A stretch of DNA of 64,000 bases from Channallabes apus. Taxonomy: Eukaryota; Chordata; Actinopteri; Siluriformes; Clariidae. The translations under genes were made by a program, and so were the position numbers. This document shows, piece after piece, positions 1 through 13,795 of this stretch. The DNA is taken from the NCBI GenBank assembly GCA_030522415.1, contig CM060127.1:6063207-6127206 (forward strand), in the 5' to 3' direction. The notes under the pieces were generated by a model. It had not been told where the DNA came from and made no database searches. It saw nothing but the letters and a program-made list of their open reading frames with translations. Each line of letters opens with the position of its first letter. The first letter of the stretch is position 1.

Positions 1-884
1 GTCTTGAATGTTAATTCTTAAATGAAAATTGCAGTTCTCCTGTAGTTTTGTGGATAAAATCAGCCTTTAATTGTAACACCTTTGAAGTGAGGGATAACAG
101 GATAATGACGCTAGCGGCTTTTCCTGAGAGAAGCTCAGAAAACCATTCTGCCTTTGAAATACAGAAATGATGAAAAACAAAAAGACGGACAAAACAGATG
201 TTACAGCATAAGCGACTATAGCATCATCTCTTCTGTGAAATGCAGCATTTTTTTTTTTAGGAAAAATGTTCAGAATAAAAACTAGTCTTTGGCTCAATGC
301 CTTTTGGAGTGATCTCTAAAGCTCCTCCATCATCTTGCTGATTGAATCACAACATGTACACTGTACTCTGAGCACAGGAAGCCCAGGAGGCTTATTTTAC
401 TGACTTTGTAAATGCAAGTCAAATTAATTTTCACTGTAAATCTGCAACTCAAGGACGTTGTTATATTGAGTAAGTATGGGTGTTGAATCTAGGCAGCCTT
501 CAGCTGCAGGATAAAGACATTAGCAGTGTTAATTAATGGACTCGGCTCCAAGATATAAAGTTAAAATTGATTTGTATACACACTTATGGATTACACTGCA
601 GGGTTTATGAAAGCCATGCACTCTCACTGAAGAAGCTACAATGTTGTAACTGAAACATACAATTATATTACAGGAGTGCAAACCGCACAGTGTTTCTGCC
701 TGGGCTGAGGTCTATATACAGTACAGTATACACACAATGTAGAGCAATAAAATATTAGCTCAGATAGGTGTTTATTCCGACTTATTTTGTTTATTCTGAC
801 CTTTTGTGCTATAATACTGTTATGATTGTAACATTAATGACTTACACTGTTGTATCTGTTATAACACATTATATGACTTGTTAA
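1..884. other. No gene recognised (upstream of jup exon 2)
   Basis: AT-rich sequence without a supported exon or recognised repeat. It is probably jup intron 1 or 5' flank, because the first visible jup exon opens with a splice acceptor and an earlier exon must therefore lie to the left, perhaps outside the window. Confidence 0.5.
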
Positions 885-1990
885 ATCTTTATGCGATGGT
901 AAAAAACTCCCTGAGATTGCAAAAACTTTGAGTGGAACCAGACTCAACAGGCAACCCATCTTTGGGTGACATCAGATGGCAGGGATTGATATACAGTCAT
1001 ACTGAGTGTTAGGAGGCGGGAAGTTCAGTATAACAGGAGATGTGTTTAAGATATATGGCGTCCACTGTCGTTATATAAGCCTCAAGTACAAAACTGTTTG
1101 TAGAAATTCCAGTCCTGAACTACTCATCAGAGTCATCAGAGAACAGCTGTCTGCATCAGCCGAGTCCAGGACAATCGTTATGGTAAAGTGGAACTACAGT
1201 CTACAGTCATGATAAATACGGTGTATATGGTGAATGCATATTTAGTGCAGAGTGCAAGCAGGGATTCCGGCAGACAACCTATGGCAGCATAAGTCAAAGG
1301 GAGAGCCAGAAGGAAACACAAACATGAGGGCTCCCTGGGAAGTAAGGCAACCAATCACTCCATCATCAGCAAACCTGAGTGATCAATGAGATTGAGGAAG
1401 AAAGCATCCAAACATACCAGTTCACCATAATACTCTACGTCCATGAGTCCCCCAGAGCTGCACCATTACCTACCACAAATATTGGCTACAAAATGCTTGG
1501 CCAAATAAATAGGTTTTCAGCCTAGACTTAAACACTGAGACTGTGTCTAAATCCCGAACATTAACTGGAAGACTACTTCATAACCTTGGAGATTTATAAG
1601 AAAAAGCTCTGCCCCTGCTGTAGTTTTTCATAATAGGCAGTACTGACAAGCAGCCTGCATCCTTTGATTGAAGTAGGCATGGCGGATCATAAAACAGTTC
1701 ACTCAGGTACTGTGGTGTGAGATTATTTAGTGCTTTATAGTTAATAGTAGGATTTTAAAATCAATGTGAAATATCACTGGGAGCCAATGCAGTGTGGATA
1801 AGATGAGGGGGATGTGCTCATATCTTTTAGTTTTAATGAGGACTCTTCCTACTGCACTATGGACAAACTGGAGCTTATTTATGAACCTAGCTGAAGATCC
1901 AGACAGTAAGGCTTACAATAATCCAATCTAGAGGTGACAAAAGTATAAACTAGTTTCTCTGCATCAAATAGTGACAATATATTCCTTACA
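885..1990 (-). mobile_element. L2-clade LINE, 3' fragment
   Basis: The sequence matches, in the same order, the 3' parts of the L2 copies at 17.4-19.4 kb and 41.0-43.0 kb. It has the 'ctccctgagat...ccagactcaaca' block of the 3' UTR and then decayed C-terminal reverse-transcriptase coding sequence on the minus strand. The reading frame is broken throughout and the 5' end is lost. It is a dead insertion. Confidence 0.75.
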
Positions 1991-2162
1991 TATTTGTTAC
2001 ACCGCAAAAACTGTTACAGTGGACTGACAATCGCATGTAAGGTGAGCATTTCATCTTGCACAACAGGAAATAATCTATGCTTATTCCCCAGCTGTTTTAA
2101 GAAGTGTAACACAGTGTGCTGTTCTGTCTTTAATGAACACATGTGTTTACTGTGTTTTTCAG

Positions 2163-2211
2163 GTTGGACAGGCGAGTAGACTAGGAGGACAGTGGAACAT
2201 GTCCATTCCAA
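2163..2211 (+). CDS. jup: jup exon with start codon
   Basis: The exon follows the acceptor tgtgtttttcag and ends before donor GTATGT at 2212. The ATG at 2199-2201 opens M-S-I-P plus one base (phase 1). The 36 bases before it are 5' UTR. The phase fits the next exon exactly, which decides this start. This exon could also be read through into the intron as a longer open frame, but that frame has no plakoglobin similarity. Confidence 0.75.
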
Positions 2212-5200
2212 GTATGTTTATACAAAACATTAGAGAGAGGGAGAGAGAGAGAGAATTTTATTCAGAACGTGGTGTTAATTATAAATTTTTTGTGTGTCTA
2301 GTAAGTGAAGCAGAGGTGAAGGTAGCTGAATGGCAGAAGACGTATTATGCAGCAGATTCTGGCATCCAATCAGGAGCCACGACTGTAAACGATGAGGAAC
2401 AATCAGAGATCAGTGCTAAAACATTTACCTTGGACGACTGTAGTGCAGGTATGATCCAGATTAAGGCTGAATCCCATTTCTACCCCTTACCCCTTCACAT
2501 AGCCCTACCCCTCCGTTTGGCGCGTTCACGTGAAGGGGTAGGGGTGTCTCATTTCTCTTTTGGTTGGAGGGGGAGGGGGAAGGGGAAGGGCCAGATAGCC
2601 CTCCAAACGAAGATTTTTCAGGACCTCACTTCAAACGAAGGGCTAAGCGAAATTTTCAACATGGCTGCTCACTCGAGCAAACAGACCCATAAATGTAAAT
2701 TTTTGCCATAAATAAAGATTTTTATGACAAGTTTTCATTATATGTATATTACCTCTAGTCTTGTGTTTGTGTTTATGGTGATGTTCTGTAAAGAAATGTT
2801 TGCAAAAAAATCGCTAAAGTTTGCTAGCGGCTAGCACCGATTGCACGATATTACAAATATATATTTTATTTTTATATATTTTTATAATTTATATTATGTA
2901 TAGGGATGAAATACGGCGCGAAAATACTTTGGGAGTGAGTAATCTCTCTCTTATTGCAATGTGTGATAAACATCGGTGCATGTCCTCTAACGTAACATTA
3001 GGAACTAGTGACAACGTATGATGACGTATAACAGTGTTGTAGTGGTGTCCCATTTCTTAGGGGAAAAATTTAAACCCTTCCCCTTTCCACTTCGTTTCAA
3101 GGGACAAGGGGAAGGGGCAAGGGGTAGGGGAAGGGGTAGGGGAAGGGGTAGAAAATAGAAATGGGATTCAGCCTAAGTCTCTCTATGTTAGCAATTAGCT
3201 GAAACATTTAATTGCTGCTACTTTCCTCAGATTTTGATGCGCAGTTGGTTCTGACCCGAGCTCAGCGTGTAAGGGCGGCCATGTTTCCTGAGACGTTAGC
3301 AGAGCGTGAGACACTAGCAACAAGTGACTCACAGTCCAACGTTCAGCGTCTGACTGAACCCTCACACCTCCTGAACAAAGCCATTGTTCATCTGATCAAC
3401 TACCAGGATGATGCTGAACTCGCTAAACGTGCAATGCCAGAGCTCATCAAACTACTGACTGACGATGACCAGGTATGTGCAAATCAAATATTTGACAATT
3501 TACTTCATGTCAAGCAGAAAACAAAAAGGAAAAAGAAAAGAAGAAAAAATTCTATTTGTAGAGGAAATTGTGCAAGAAGCCAGTTAGAATTTATTAAAAG
3601 TTTTTTGCATAAAAATATGTTTCAATTGGTGTTGTTGTTAGTAATCAGTTTAAGATGTTTATTAGCATTTCACTCCTTGGCTAAACCTGTTACAAGCACA
3701 AGGCAATTTGGATGAGGGCGTATACCAATAGGAGTCAAGCTCATATGAGCAGCTTTGGATGAAAATATTTTAACTGTTACCAAAAGCTCACTAAGCAGTG
3801 CTAATGGTCTTGGACTCAGGTGGTGGTGAGGAAGGCAGCTCTGATTGTGAGCCGTCTGGTCCGTAATGATGCTTCCCGGCATGTGATGATGCAGACAGCG
3901 GTGATGATGTCATCGATGTTACGTGTAATGCAGAGCTCAAGCGACATGGAAACGATTCGCTGCATGGCCAGCATCCTGCACTGCCTATCTCACCATCACC
4001 AGGGGCTGAATGCCATCTTCACTGCTGGGGGCATTCCCGCGCTCATCAATATGCTCAGGTAAAACGCTGATGATGTTCTTATTGCACAGGACAGACACGG
4101 GCACTGAAACAAAACTCCTGGTTCTAGTTTTAGGTATGGTACAGTTCTGTTTGACGATAGACGCTCCGCCAAACATACAAGCAAGCTCTTTGTGTTAAGA
4201 CTATTTAGTTTGAATAGTTCATATTTTGCAGAACTACAGATAAGAAAACAAACCCCTAAGGTTTTACCCAGTCACTATGACAGCATAATCATTATGCAAC
4301 AACCTGGGTTCAGATTATGTGGTGTAGCTTCTCAAATCATACCGACTTAACGAGTTTAAAGTGTATAATGAGATCTTTCAGAAAAAAAGTAGCCCCCTTG
4401 TGGATGTTTCAGATAATAATCATGCTAAAACAGAATTGAGCCAGCCACTCAGTACATTAACCTGCACAGTTAAGTTAATCTATGTTTAGAACTTGACTTG
4501 GACATTTAATTGGACTACTCTCTTTGTCCCATTATACAAGCACAGTAGGGGAATTGATTTATTGACTGAAGTATGTTCGACTTCACCATGACAGGTGGCG
4601 ATGTACATTCATTATTGCTTTATGTTTTGTACACATGAGATTCAAGCTGTACCTTGTGGTTATGTTGTTATCCAAAGACAGAAGCACTGCTGTATTGTTA
4701 GCAGCTTCTTTCACCGTTGTCGAATTTTGTTTGACTTCTGGGTAAAAACCTGGGAAGTGAACTGTGGAGCATGCACAGATTCCACTGTTCGATTGAGTAA
4801 TACTGTACATGCAGGAGTATCTTTACTCCAAATCGCATTATCTGGGTGTTAGTCTGAATTTGAGCAGTACAATTTAACAAGGCTAACATACTTACATTTG
4901 TTTTTAGTCAGACTAACACAGTCGCGTAAACATACTGAGCGAGTCCAGCTGCCTGCACTGACATTGCTTCTTAAAACACTTGCCCGAAAGGTCCTTAAAT
5001 GAAACATCAAACATAAAATTTTCAAAATGCTTATACCAGCTGATAATAAAAGATGTGTTAAATGGCACCAATAAACCATTGTGTATTACTCAGCTTTTCC
5101 CCCGCAGTGTGTGTAATCAATCAGCAATAAACAGAATAAATTCCTTTTGTTTAAGCCCTTGGTTAAACTTTTCGACATTGGACCAGATCATAACTGTTCC

Positions 5201-8200
5201 TTACTTGATCTTGGTTCTTTTGGTGACATGCCACTCTACTCTCTTTCCATCTTTCCTTCCGTCTTTCTGTGTCAGCTCTCCCGTGGAGGCGGTGCTATTT
5301 TACTCCATCACTACACTCCACAACCTCCTGCTCCACCAGGATGGCTCCAAGATGGCGGTGCGAATGTGTGATGGCCTGCAGAAGATTATTCCTCTGCTCA
5401 AACACACAAACCCAAAGTTCCTTGCTATCACTACCGACTGCCTGCAGATCCTGTCCTATGCCAACCAGGAGAGTAAGGTGTGTGCGTGTTTGTTTGCATC
5501 CTTCTTATTTTTTTTTGCCTCCACGTGTTTGGAATCTGCCTTGTGGCTGCAGATGCCTGAAACTTTAGAAGGAAGCAGCATGTTTCTATTTCACTCATAT
5601 CAATGGATTCTACTAGCTTCTATTTTCTGATGGTGTCATGTAGAACACTAGCTCACACCCACTCTGTTGGATCTGGGACTTGGTGCATCAATGGGATCTT
5701 GCCAGATTCATTAGATCAGTCTTGCATAAGCATGTGTTATTCATTGTATTATTCCTTCATGAATTACATCCCACTTTCGGTTTAATTTAATTACCATGAT
5801 TCATACCATCCCATGTCTTATGCCTTCTGTTAGATCATGTTGTCTATTCTTCATTACATTTCATTACTCATTCACTGACGTCCATGAGATCTTGCCATCC
5901 TGTCATGTCACCACAGATGGTTTGGTTCCTAGTAATGACATATAATGAATCTACAGCATCATAACCTCTAATGCAGAGGTAGTCGACTTGTGCCGTATTA
6001 AGAAAATGTATGTGAAGAATGCGTGAGATCGAAAATACAAAGGAAGAACCCTCACTAGATTTACTCACGGTTCTTCAGGTTGGTTGTAACATGTTTGTTG
6101 CCTGCAGTTTTTAAAATGTGCCCCAGTTTCAGATCTGGCCACTGTAAAACACCACTGCTTCTTTAGCAATAATGTCTCTCTGGTCACGCCTCCTGTTATG
6201 TGGCACTGATATGTGATGTGTTATTGGTCAAGGCTCCTGCAGATGTCACTGTAGAAAGGGGAGGTGGAAAGGTACCTCAATGATCACAGTTGAGTTGAGC
6301 TCATGAGTGAGAGTTCACTTTCTAGCTTCTTTTGTTCAAATGTTCACTGCCAGAGTGCCATAAAACCCAACGAAGATGTCAACAGTGTGCAAGTAAACAC
6401 CCTGATATATGCTATGTGGAAAGAAAAACAGGAGTACTTATGTTTTCACACAAGAAAATAGTAACAATTATTACAAATTAGTAGTGAGCAAATTCAACGA
6501 ACATTTCATGGCCAAATGTAGGACAATAAAAACATGTGCAAGTTTAACTAGACAATCACGTCAAATAGGTGAATGTGTCAAATCTTTCATCAGAGCGTTT
6601 GCATCAAACTAGTAGAGACTTGTGACTTCAGGGCATCTAAAGATGAATAGATATGGGACCATATTGTTATTAGTATTGCAGACATGCAAGGGCATACAAT
6701 CTACAGCTAAAACCCAAGCTAATGCTGGAGGAAGCCATTAGCATGGCTCATCAGTCTGGTCTAATCAAAATGCAAAACCCCTGCAAAGTGAAGGAGCATG
6801 AGATAAATGCCTGAAAGATCACAAATACTAAACTATTGGCAAACGGACGTAATGGCAATGATAGTAAGCAGCACAGGAAAAAAATACAAAGGGTGAGACG
6901 ACAAGAGCTGTACAAGATTTGGAAGAATCTATGTTATTGGACAGTAGCCTGTAAAAGGAAAAAGTGATGTGACATTTTGAAGGGGAGTGCAAAACGAAAA
7001 ATGTAGGGGCTGTGAAAATGGATCACAGTGATGATGAGGGAACACTACAGATGCTAAAAGTGAGCGCAATGACATATGGCCTGAGGAGCTGTCAAGTAAA
7101 GGTACAAATGTCAAATTTATGATTGATAAGTATGCAGACATCTCTGTAATGTCAGTGGATACATACAAATACAAAGTGACAAAGACACAGTGATGAAAAA
7201 AATAGCAACGCAATATTCACATAACCAAGTGACGAGCATACAAAGACTACTAGAAGTAAGGGGCCGAAATTATCATTTTGGGTATATGTCATGAAAGTTC
7301 TGTTTACTAAAGATTTGTTAGGAGGTCAGATAGGAATGAATAGGTGAGATTTAATCTTTTAAGTATGTCTTTGGGGATGTTGGACTATTAGTTTGTGAGC
7401 CTGTTAGAATAGAGGTCACCACACCATGCTGCATTCCTTTCCCAGTAGTGCCACAAGTAGAGGAAGAAATAAAGAGAACCCCTGCGATCTGTCTCAGTGA
7501 AGAGGGAACTGATGCCATGGATCTACAAACCGGATTCCAAAAAAGTTGGGACACTAAACAAATTGTGAATAAAAACTGAATGCAATGATGTGGAGATGGC
7601 AAATGTCAATATTTTATTCAGAATAGAACATAGATGACAGATCAAAAGTTTAATCCGAGAAAATGTATCATTTTAAAGGAAAAATATGTTGATTCCAAAT
7701 TTCACAGTGTCAACAAATCCCAAAAAAGTTGGGACAAGTAGCAATAAGAGGCTGGAAAAAGTAAATTTGCGCATAACGAAGAGCTGGAAGACCAATTAAC
7801 AGTAATTAGGTTAATTGGCAACATGATTGGGTATAAAAAGAGCTTCTCAGAGTGGCAGTGTCTCTCAGAAGCCAAGGATCACCAATTCGCACAATGTTGC
7901 GCAGAAAGATAGTGGAGCATTATCAGAAAGGTGTTACCCAGCGAAATGGGCAGCTTGCATGTCTGGAAAGGCACCATCAATGCAGAAAAATATATTCAGG
8001 TTCTAGAACAACATCTAGTCATCTCTTTCAGGGAAGACCCTGCATTTTTCAACAAGATAATGCCAGACCACATTCTGCATCAATCACAACATCATGGCTG
8101 CGTAGGAGAAGGATCCGGGTACTGAAATGGCCAGTCTGCAGTCCAGATCTTTCCCCTATAGAGAACATTTGGCGCATCATAAAGAGGATGGTGCGACAAA

Positions 8201-11111
8201 GAAGGCCCAAGACGATTGAACAGTTAGAGGCCTGTAGTAGACAAGAATTCCTATTTCTAAACTTGAGAAACTGGTCTCCTCGGTCCCCAGACGTCTGTTG
8301 AGTGTTGTAAGAAGAAGGGGAGATGCCACACAGTGGTGAAAATGGCCTTGTCCCAACTTTTTTGGGATTTGTTGACACCATGACATTTTGATTCACCATA
8401 TTTTTCCCTTAAAATGATACATTTTCTCAGTTTAAACTTTTGTTCCGTGATTTAAGTTCTATTCTGAATAAAATATTGACATTTGCCATCTCCACATCAT
8501 TGCATTCAGTTTTTATTAACAATTTGTTTAGTGTCTCAACTTTTTTGGAATCCGGTTTGTATTACATAGAAGAAAAAAATAATTTCAACATTTCACGCCC
8601 TGAAATTCTGCAGCATATCAGACACAGTGGAAGAGGTCAAAGTGTATGTGCATGTCATTTCAACGTGATCTGTTACTGGAGCCTGGCTTGCCACTAAAAC
8701 TGTCACAATTTCCCCACAAACCACTCCAGTTTCTCAGAGCTAGGGTCTTTCTCTCAGAGGCCAATGGGCTTTTCCTATACAATGACACAATTGTCATTGC
8801 TTCTTTACAGCAAAAAGCTGTTACTCTTCATATCCATAAAGGTCATCATGTAGTGTGGTTGTTGACTACTATTCTAGCGACATGCAGATCGCTCACCTCC
8901 CTACCATCAGCAGTGAGGAAATGACTGCACACTTGAGAGAGAGCGTGAGATACCATTAGAGCTAACTACGGACAGTGGCACACTGTTCATCTCAGCAGAG
9001 TTCAAACAGTACAGTGAGACCGAGAACTTTGAGAACTTTGGTCAAAAGACTTCTAGCCCACTCTATCAATATGGCAGTTGATAGAAAAAGTTCTAAAACA
9101 AAAACTCATGGAGCATGAGCCTAACTAATGAACTAACTCAGGAGCCTGACAACATGGGCCAATCTATTCCTCCCCCCATCACCTCTGTCGCTTCCTCAGT
9201 GCTTTTGAGCCTACTTGTCCACCCCAAAAATTATATCAGGGAGGGTGAGAAAAAGACCAGTAAGTTCTGGAACGGTGTTCTGAAATGAGGTCATGCGTTT
9301 TATGCATTTGATTTAAAGTTAGCGATAATTGGAAACTGTATAAGCTTCCGTTGATTACACGAGATGCAATTTGTCTAACCCCATTTACCAATGCTAAGAC
9401 TGGGCAAAAAAAATAAAAAGGTAAGATGTGATGCGATGTTGATATGTGATGCGTTACTGGTCAGGGATCCAGCAGGAGTCACTATAGATTTAAGACATCA
9501 GAGAGTGACCACAAAAATTTAAGCAAAGTTGAGTTGAGGTTGTGTTTTACTCCACTTTACACAACTGGCTTTCTCTTTGGAGTATAGCTTTTGTTTTGTG
9601 TTGTTTTGAAGTAGTGCATTTGTGGTGTGATTCAGGAATAACTTCATCACTACGGATCCAGCAGAGCTCCCCACAATGTCCAGCACCTTAGATATAATCT
9701 TACACCCTATTCCTAAGCTATTCATTTCTACTATACGTTGTACTGTACTTTCGTTCTTAATACTCTTTATAATGCTCTTTAGTCTTCATTTTCAGATTTT
9801 CCCTCCTGAATGACAGTTTGAGTGTTTGTTTGTTTAGAAAAATGTGAACACTTTAAATATTTAACAAGTAATGGCAAATTATTAGTCAATAATATCCTCA
9901 CTAAGACAAGATTATTCATGCAGATATTTTGCACCCTGGAGGGTTGAATGCTTGGATGAAAGCAGCAATTTCAGTGTTTGATCTTCTTTGAAATCCTTGC
10001 TAAATCGTTAATTAATTTTGACATTGAAAAATGACTGTAAGAGAGCATGAGTGTGCAATAGAAAGGAAGAATATTTGTTAATGTACAAATTAAATAAATT
10101 CCAGGGGTTTCAAAACTGTTGAAAGCTGCTGTATGTCTAACATTAATATAATATAATATAATATAATATAATATAATATAATATAATATAATATAATATA
10201 ATATAATATGGCAGCGCGGTGTTGTAGTGGTTAGCACTGTCACCTTGCACCTCCAGGGTCTGGGTTCGATTCCCCGGCCAGGCTCGATTCCCGTCTCTGT
10301 GTGCATGGAGTTTGCATGTTCTCCCCGTGCTTGGTGGGTTTCCTCCGGGTACTCCGGTTTCCTCCCACAGTCCAAAGATATGCAGGTTAGGCTAATTGGC
10401 GTTCCCAAATTGCCCGTAGTGTGTGATTGGGTGTGTGAGTGTGTGTATGTGTGTGTGCCCTGCGATGGATTGGCACCCTGTCCAGGGTGTACCCCGCCTA
10501 GTGCCCGAAGTCTCCTGGGATAGGCTCCAGGTCCCCCGCGACCCTGAACACAGGATTAAGCGGTATAGAAAATGAATGAATGAATAATATAATATAATGT
10601 AATAATCATTCAATATCATACATCAAATATCATTCAATATATTACATAGTAGGATATCAGTTCATTACAACGTTTACCAAAATTTCCATACATACAAAAC
10701 CCCCTCTACAGGATTGCCATTTCTTTGTAAACACACTCATGATAATCTCATTGGCTGAAAGTTGAATGAACATTTTGACTGGTAAAAAATGCACCGTATG
10801 CCTACAGTGAAGTCTAAAATGCTAACTAGCTTTGCTGTTCAGTAACATTACAAGTGACATAAAGATTTTCTAGTTATTAATAATAGACATCACTTTTCTG
10901 TTAAAGTATTAATGTGAAACATAGCACTTGCTGTTCTGTTGGCAAAACTTCTCTCCCAGATGTTATATTTCTGTACTAATCAGACAATGGTCTGGAGGAA
11001 AACAAGATTCTCAGGGCTGGGTAAGGCTATAACTAACACCTCCAGATGAGGAGAGCCATTAACTCAAGAGCCCTCATCATTTCAAGCTTTCAATTTGCTT
11101 TCCACCCATTT

Positions 11112-11174
<63 letters not shown>

Positions 11175-12965
11175 CTGATCATTCTGGCGAGTGGAGGTCC
11201 TGAGAGTTTAGTGTACATCATGAGGAACTATAACTATGAGAAGCTGCTGTGGACAACCAGCAGAGTGCTGAAGGTGCTGTCTGTGTGTCCCAGCAACAAA
11301 CCTGCCATCGTCAACGCAGGTGTGTTATTGTTCCTTACTTTCCAGTTCATAGAAGATAAAGATCTTGCTCTAAATCTTTGGTCTTTTATGTGTTTTTGTA
11401 GGAGGCATGCAGGCTCTCGCTTTGCACCTGACCGGTTCCAGTGCTCGTCTTGTGCAGAACTGTCTCTGGACTTTGAGGAATTTGAGTGATGCTGCCACCA
11501 AACAGGTAGAACACTGTATTTATATCACACTCACAGGAGACAAGTGATAGTCCATTTCTATTCATATAAGCTGAATGTGTAATCAGTTCACAACCATGAA
11601 GCTGGTTTCACTGAGACTGATGATCTGTAGTCCTGTCTCTCCTCAGGAAGGTCTGGACTCTCTGCTCCACATCCTCGTGACTCAACTTGGCTCAGACGAT
11701 GTTAACATTCTGACATGTGCTACAGGAATCCTTTCTAACCTGACGTGTAATAATGCACGCAATAAGTCACTGGTGGTGCAGCGTGGTGGTGTGGAGGCCC
11801 TTATCAACGCTCTTCTGCGAACCACAGTGAATCAAGACGAGGCTGAGCTGGCCGTATGTGCTGCGGTGAATCAGGACGTGGCTGAGCCAGCTGTGTGCGC
11901 CCTACGCCACCTCACTGGCCGCCACCCGCTTGCTCAAACAGCACAGAACGAAGTGCGAGTTCACTATGGCATCCCAGCTGTCATTAAGCTCCTAGGGCAG
12001 CCACACTACTGGCCGGTTGTCAAGGTAAATGTGCAGTAGTGCAAAAGGTAATTAGATAGTTTATGCTTCTGTGATGGTGTTTTAGTGAAACAACAACAGG
12101 CAAATTTGGCTAATTAAAATGATGCCTAGAATTGTGAGTTTTCAACATGTGCTGCTGTGCCAATATTTACAAGCCTGATGGGAATGCCTGATATCCACTG
12201 AGTGTTCAATTCAACAAGCTCGTAGTGATGAATCCATGGATCATCACCAGTAACGATTCTCTTTAGGAAACTTCCATCTTCCTTAGAGTATTGGTTCAAA
12301 TTTCGTTTGCAGATATCCTAACACTTTGTCCATTATGTGCACAAATTGTTTGATAAATAAAATCACCAGATACACCTTCAAGAAACGAATCACTGAACAT
12401 TGCTAAAAACAAAAATCGATCACACAAACAACAGAATCACTGCACACTGCTCTTCTTTCGTGCAAATTACATGTGGGGCGTCAATTTTTCCTCACAGTGC
12501 AACACGTTCACATGACTGGGGTGACAGTATCGTTGAACGGAAAGCACTGATAAGACGCCAACAGAAGTTTTAATATAACCGAAATGATCCACATCCTCGT
12601 ACATAAGCAAAATCTTTTGTATAGGTCATACTTTGTTGCCATTTTTAGGCAGATTTATCCCACCAGATTGTGGAAGAATAAGTGATGAGTATTGTACACA
12701 TAATACTGTACTAATAATAAATATAAGAGTATTTTGATGTATTGTAATGTAAACATGAGTCTTTTGATGTATTGATTCTTGGCTCTTAACTTCAATATAT
12801 TTCTATGTTGATTTTATGAGCAAAATGTTATATTAACTCTAAAACTAAGCGAAAGATAAGTTCTGTTCTCATTATGTTCTCATCCGGCGTAAAACCTGTG
12901 CAACGCTGTTGTGTGGATCAGATGGTCCGTTGGGGGAACCACTTGATAGGAGCAATTGAAAGACA

Positions 12966-13006
<41 letters not shown>

Positions 13007-13734
13007 TTAGAAAAAGAGAATTTCTGGAGTGAGTTAGATGTGACCAGAGGTGCGAGAGTGGAGATTGGTGCAGATTTCAACGGACATGTTGGGAAAGAGT
13101 ACAAGAGATGTAGTATTTGCTTTGAGGGTGCTGATGGAGAAGTATACAGAAGGTAATAGTAAGCTGCATTGTGTTTTTGTAGATTTAGAAAAAGCGTACA
13201 ACGGTGCAGAGAAAGGAGTTGTGGACGTCTGGAGTGGCGGAGAGATGGTGGAGGTAGAGTAGTGCAGGACACGTTTGAGTCCATCAGAGGGCCAAGACAT
13301 GTTAGATATTTTGGAGATAAAGCCAGAAAGACGAGATTGAGAGCCCACTCAAATTGTTCCCATGAACATTCAACGAGTGGAATGCTTGATTCTTTAAAAA
13401 ATGGATATCTTGTGCATCTGTCTGCAGGAACTGTACACACAATTACTCACCAACACCACATGCATATTATAGGAACTCGGCTGAGAGCTATTGCCGCATC
13501 TCCCATACAGTCCTGACCTCACTCCAAGCCATTTCCGCATGTTTAGGCCATTAAATGAGTTCCTGGTAGGCCAGCATTTCAGACATGAAGCAGGCAGTCC
13601 GACCATGGTTCCTCTGGACGGAGAAAACTTTCTACCTTGGTGATAGTGAAATGCTGGGATAAAAAGAATTAAAGGTGGTTTTTACTCTCAGAACTGCTTT
13701 CTGTTATTCTGCACAATCAAAAGTCCCGCTTTGA

Positions 13735-13795
<61 letters not shown>

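Larger units (their letters stand above)
6100..9560 (+). mobile_element. Decayed Ty3/gypsy LTR retrotransposon
   Basis: Two stretches, about 6190-6310 and 9435-9550, share 'gatatgtgatg(t/c)gtta(t/c)tggtca' and 'gttgagttgag', which look like diverged LTRs. Between them are remnants in gag-to-pol order on the + strand. A gag-like stretch sits near 6460-6612. A protease-like FMID.YAD.SVM stretch, with the usual Gly/Thr lost, sits near 7110-7160. The beginning of reverse transcriptase is near 7370-7510. Integrase-like sequence runs from 8700 to 9020. Stops and frameshifts occur throughout. A Tc1-like element interrupts it at 7526. The LTR limits are approximate. Confidence 0.55.

Noticed and set aside
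2133..2711. 192-codon open frame across two jup exons
   Set aside because: It reads through two introns and a MITE. Only the 2302-2448 part is coding, and the splice sites and phases explain it.
9519..9725. Short minus-strand open frame
   Set aside because: It lies in the probable gypsy LTR and flank, with no recognisable domain or start context.
10209..10290. tRNA-like sequence with B box GGTTCGATTCC
   Set aside because: It is the head of a SINE: a SINE body and GAATGAAT tail follow, and the same unit recurs elsewhere. It is not a tRNA gene.
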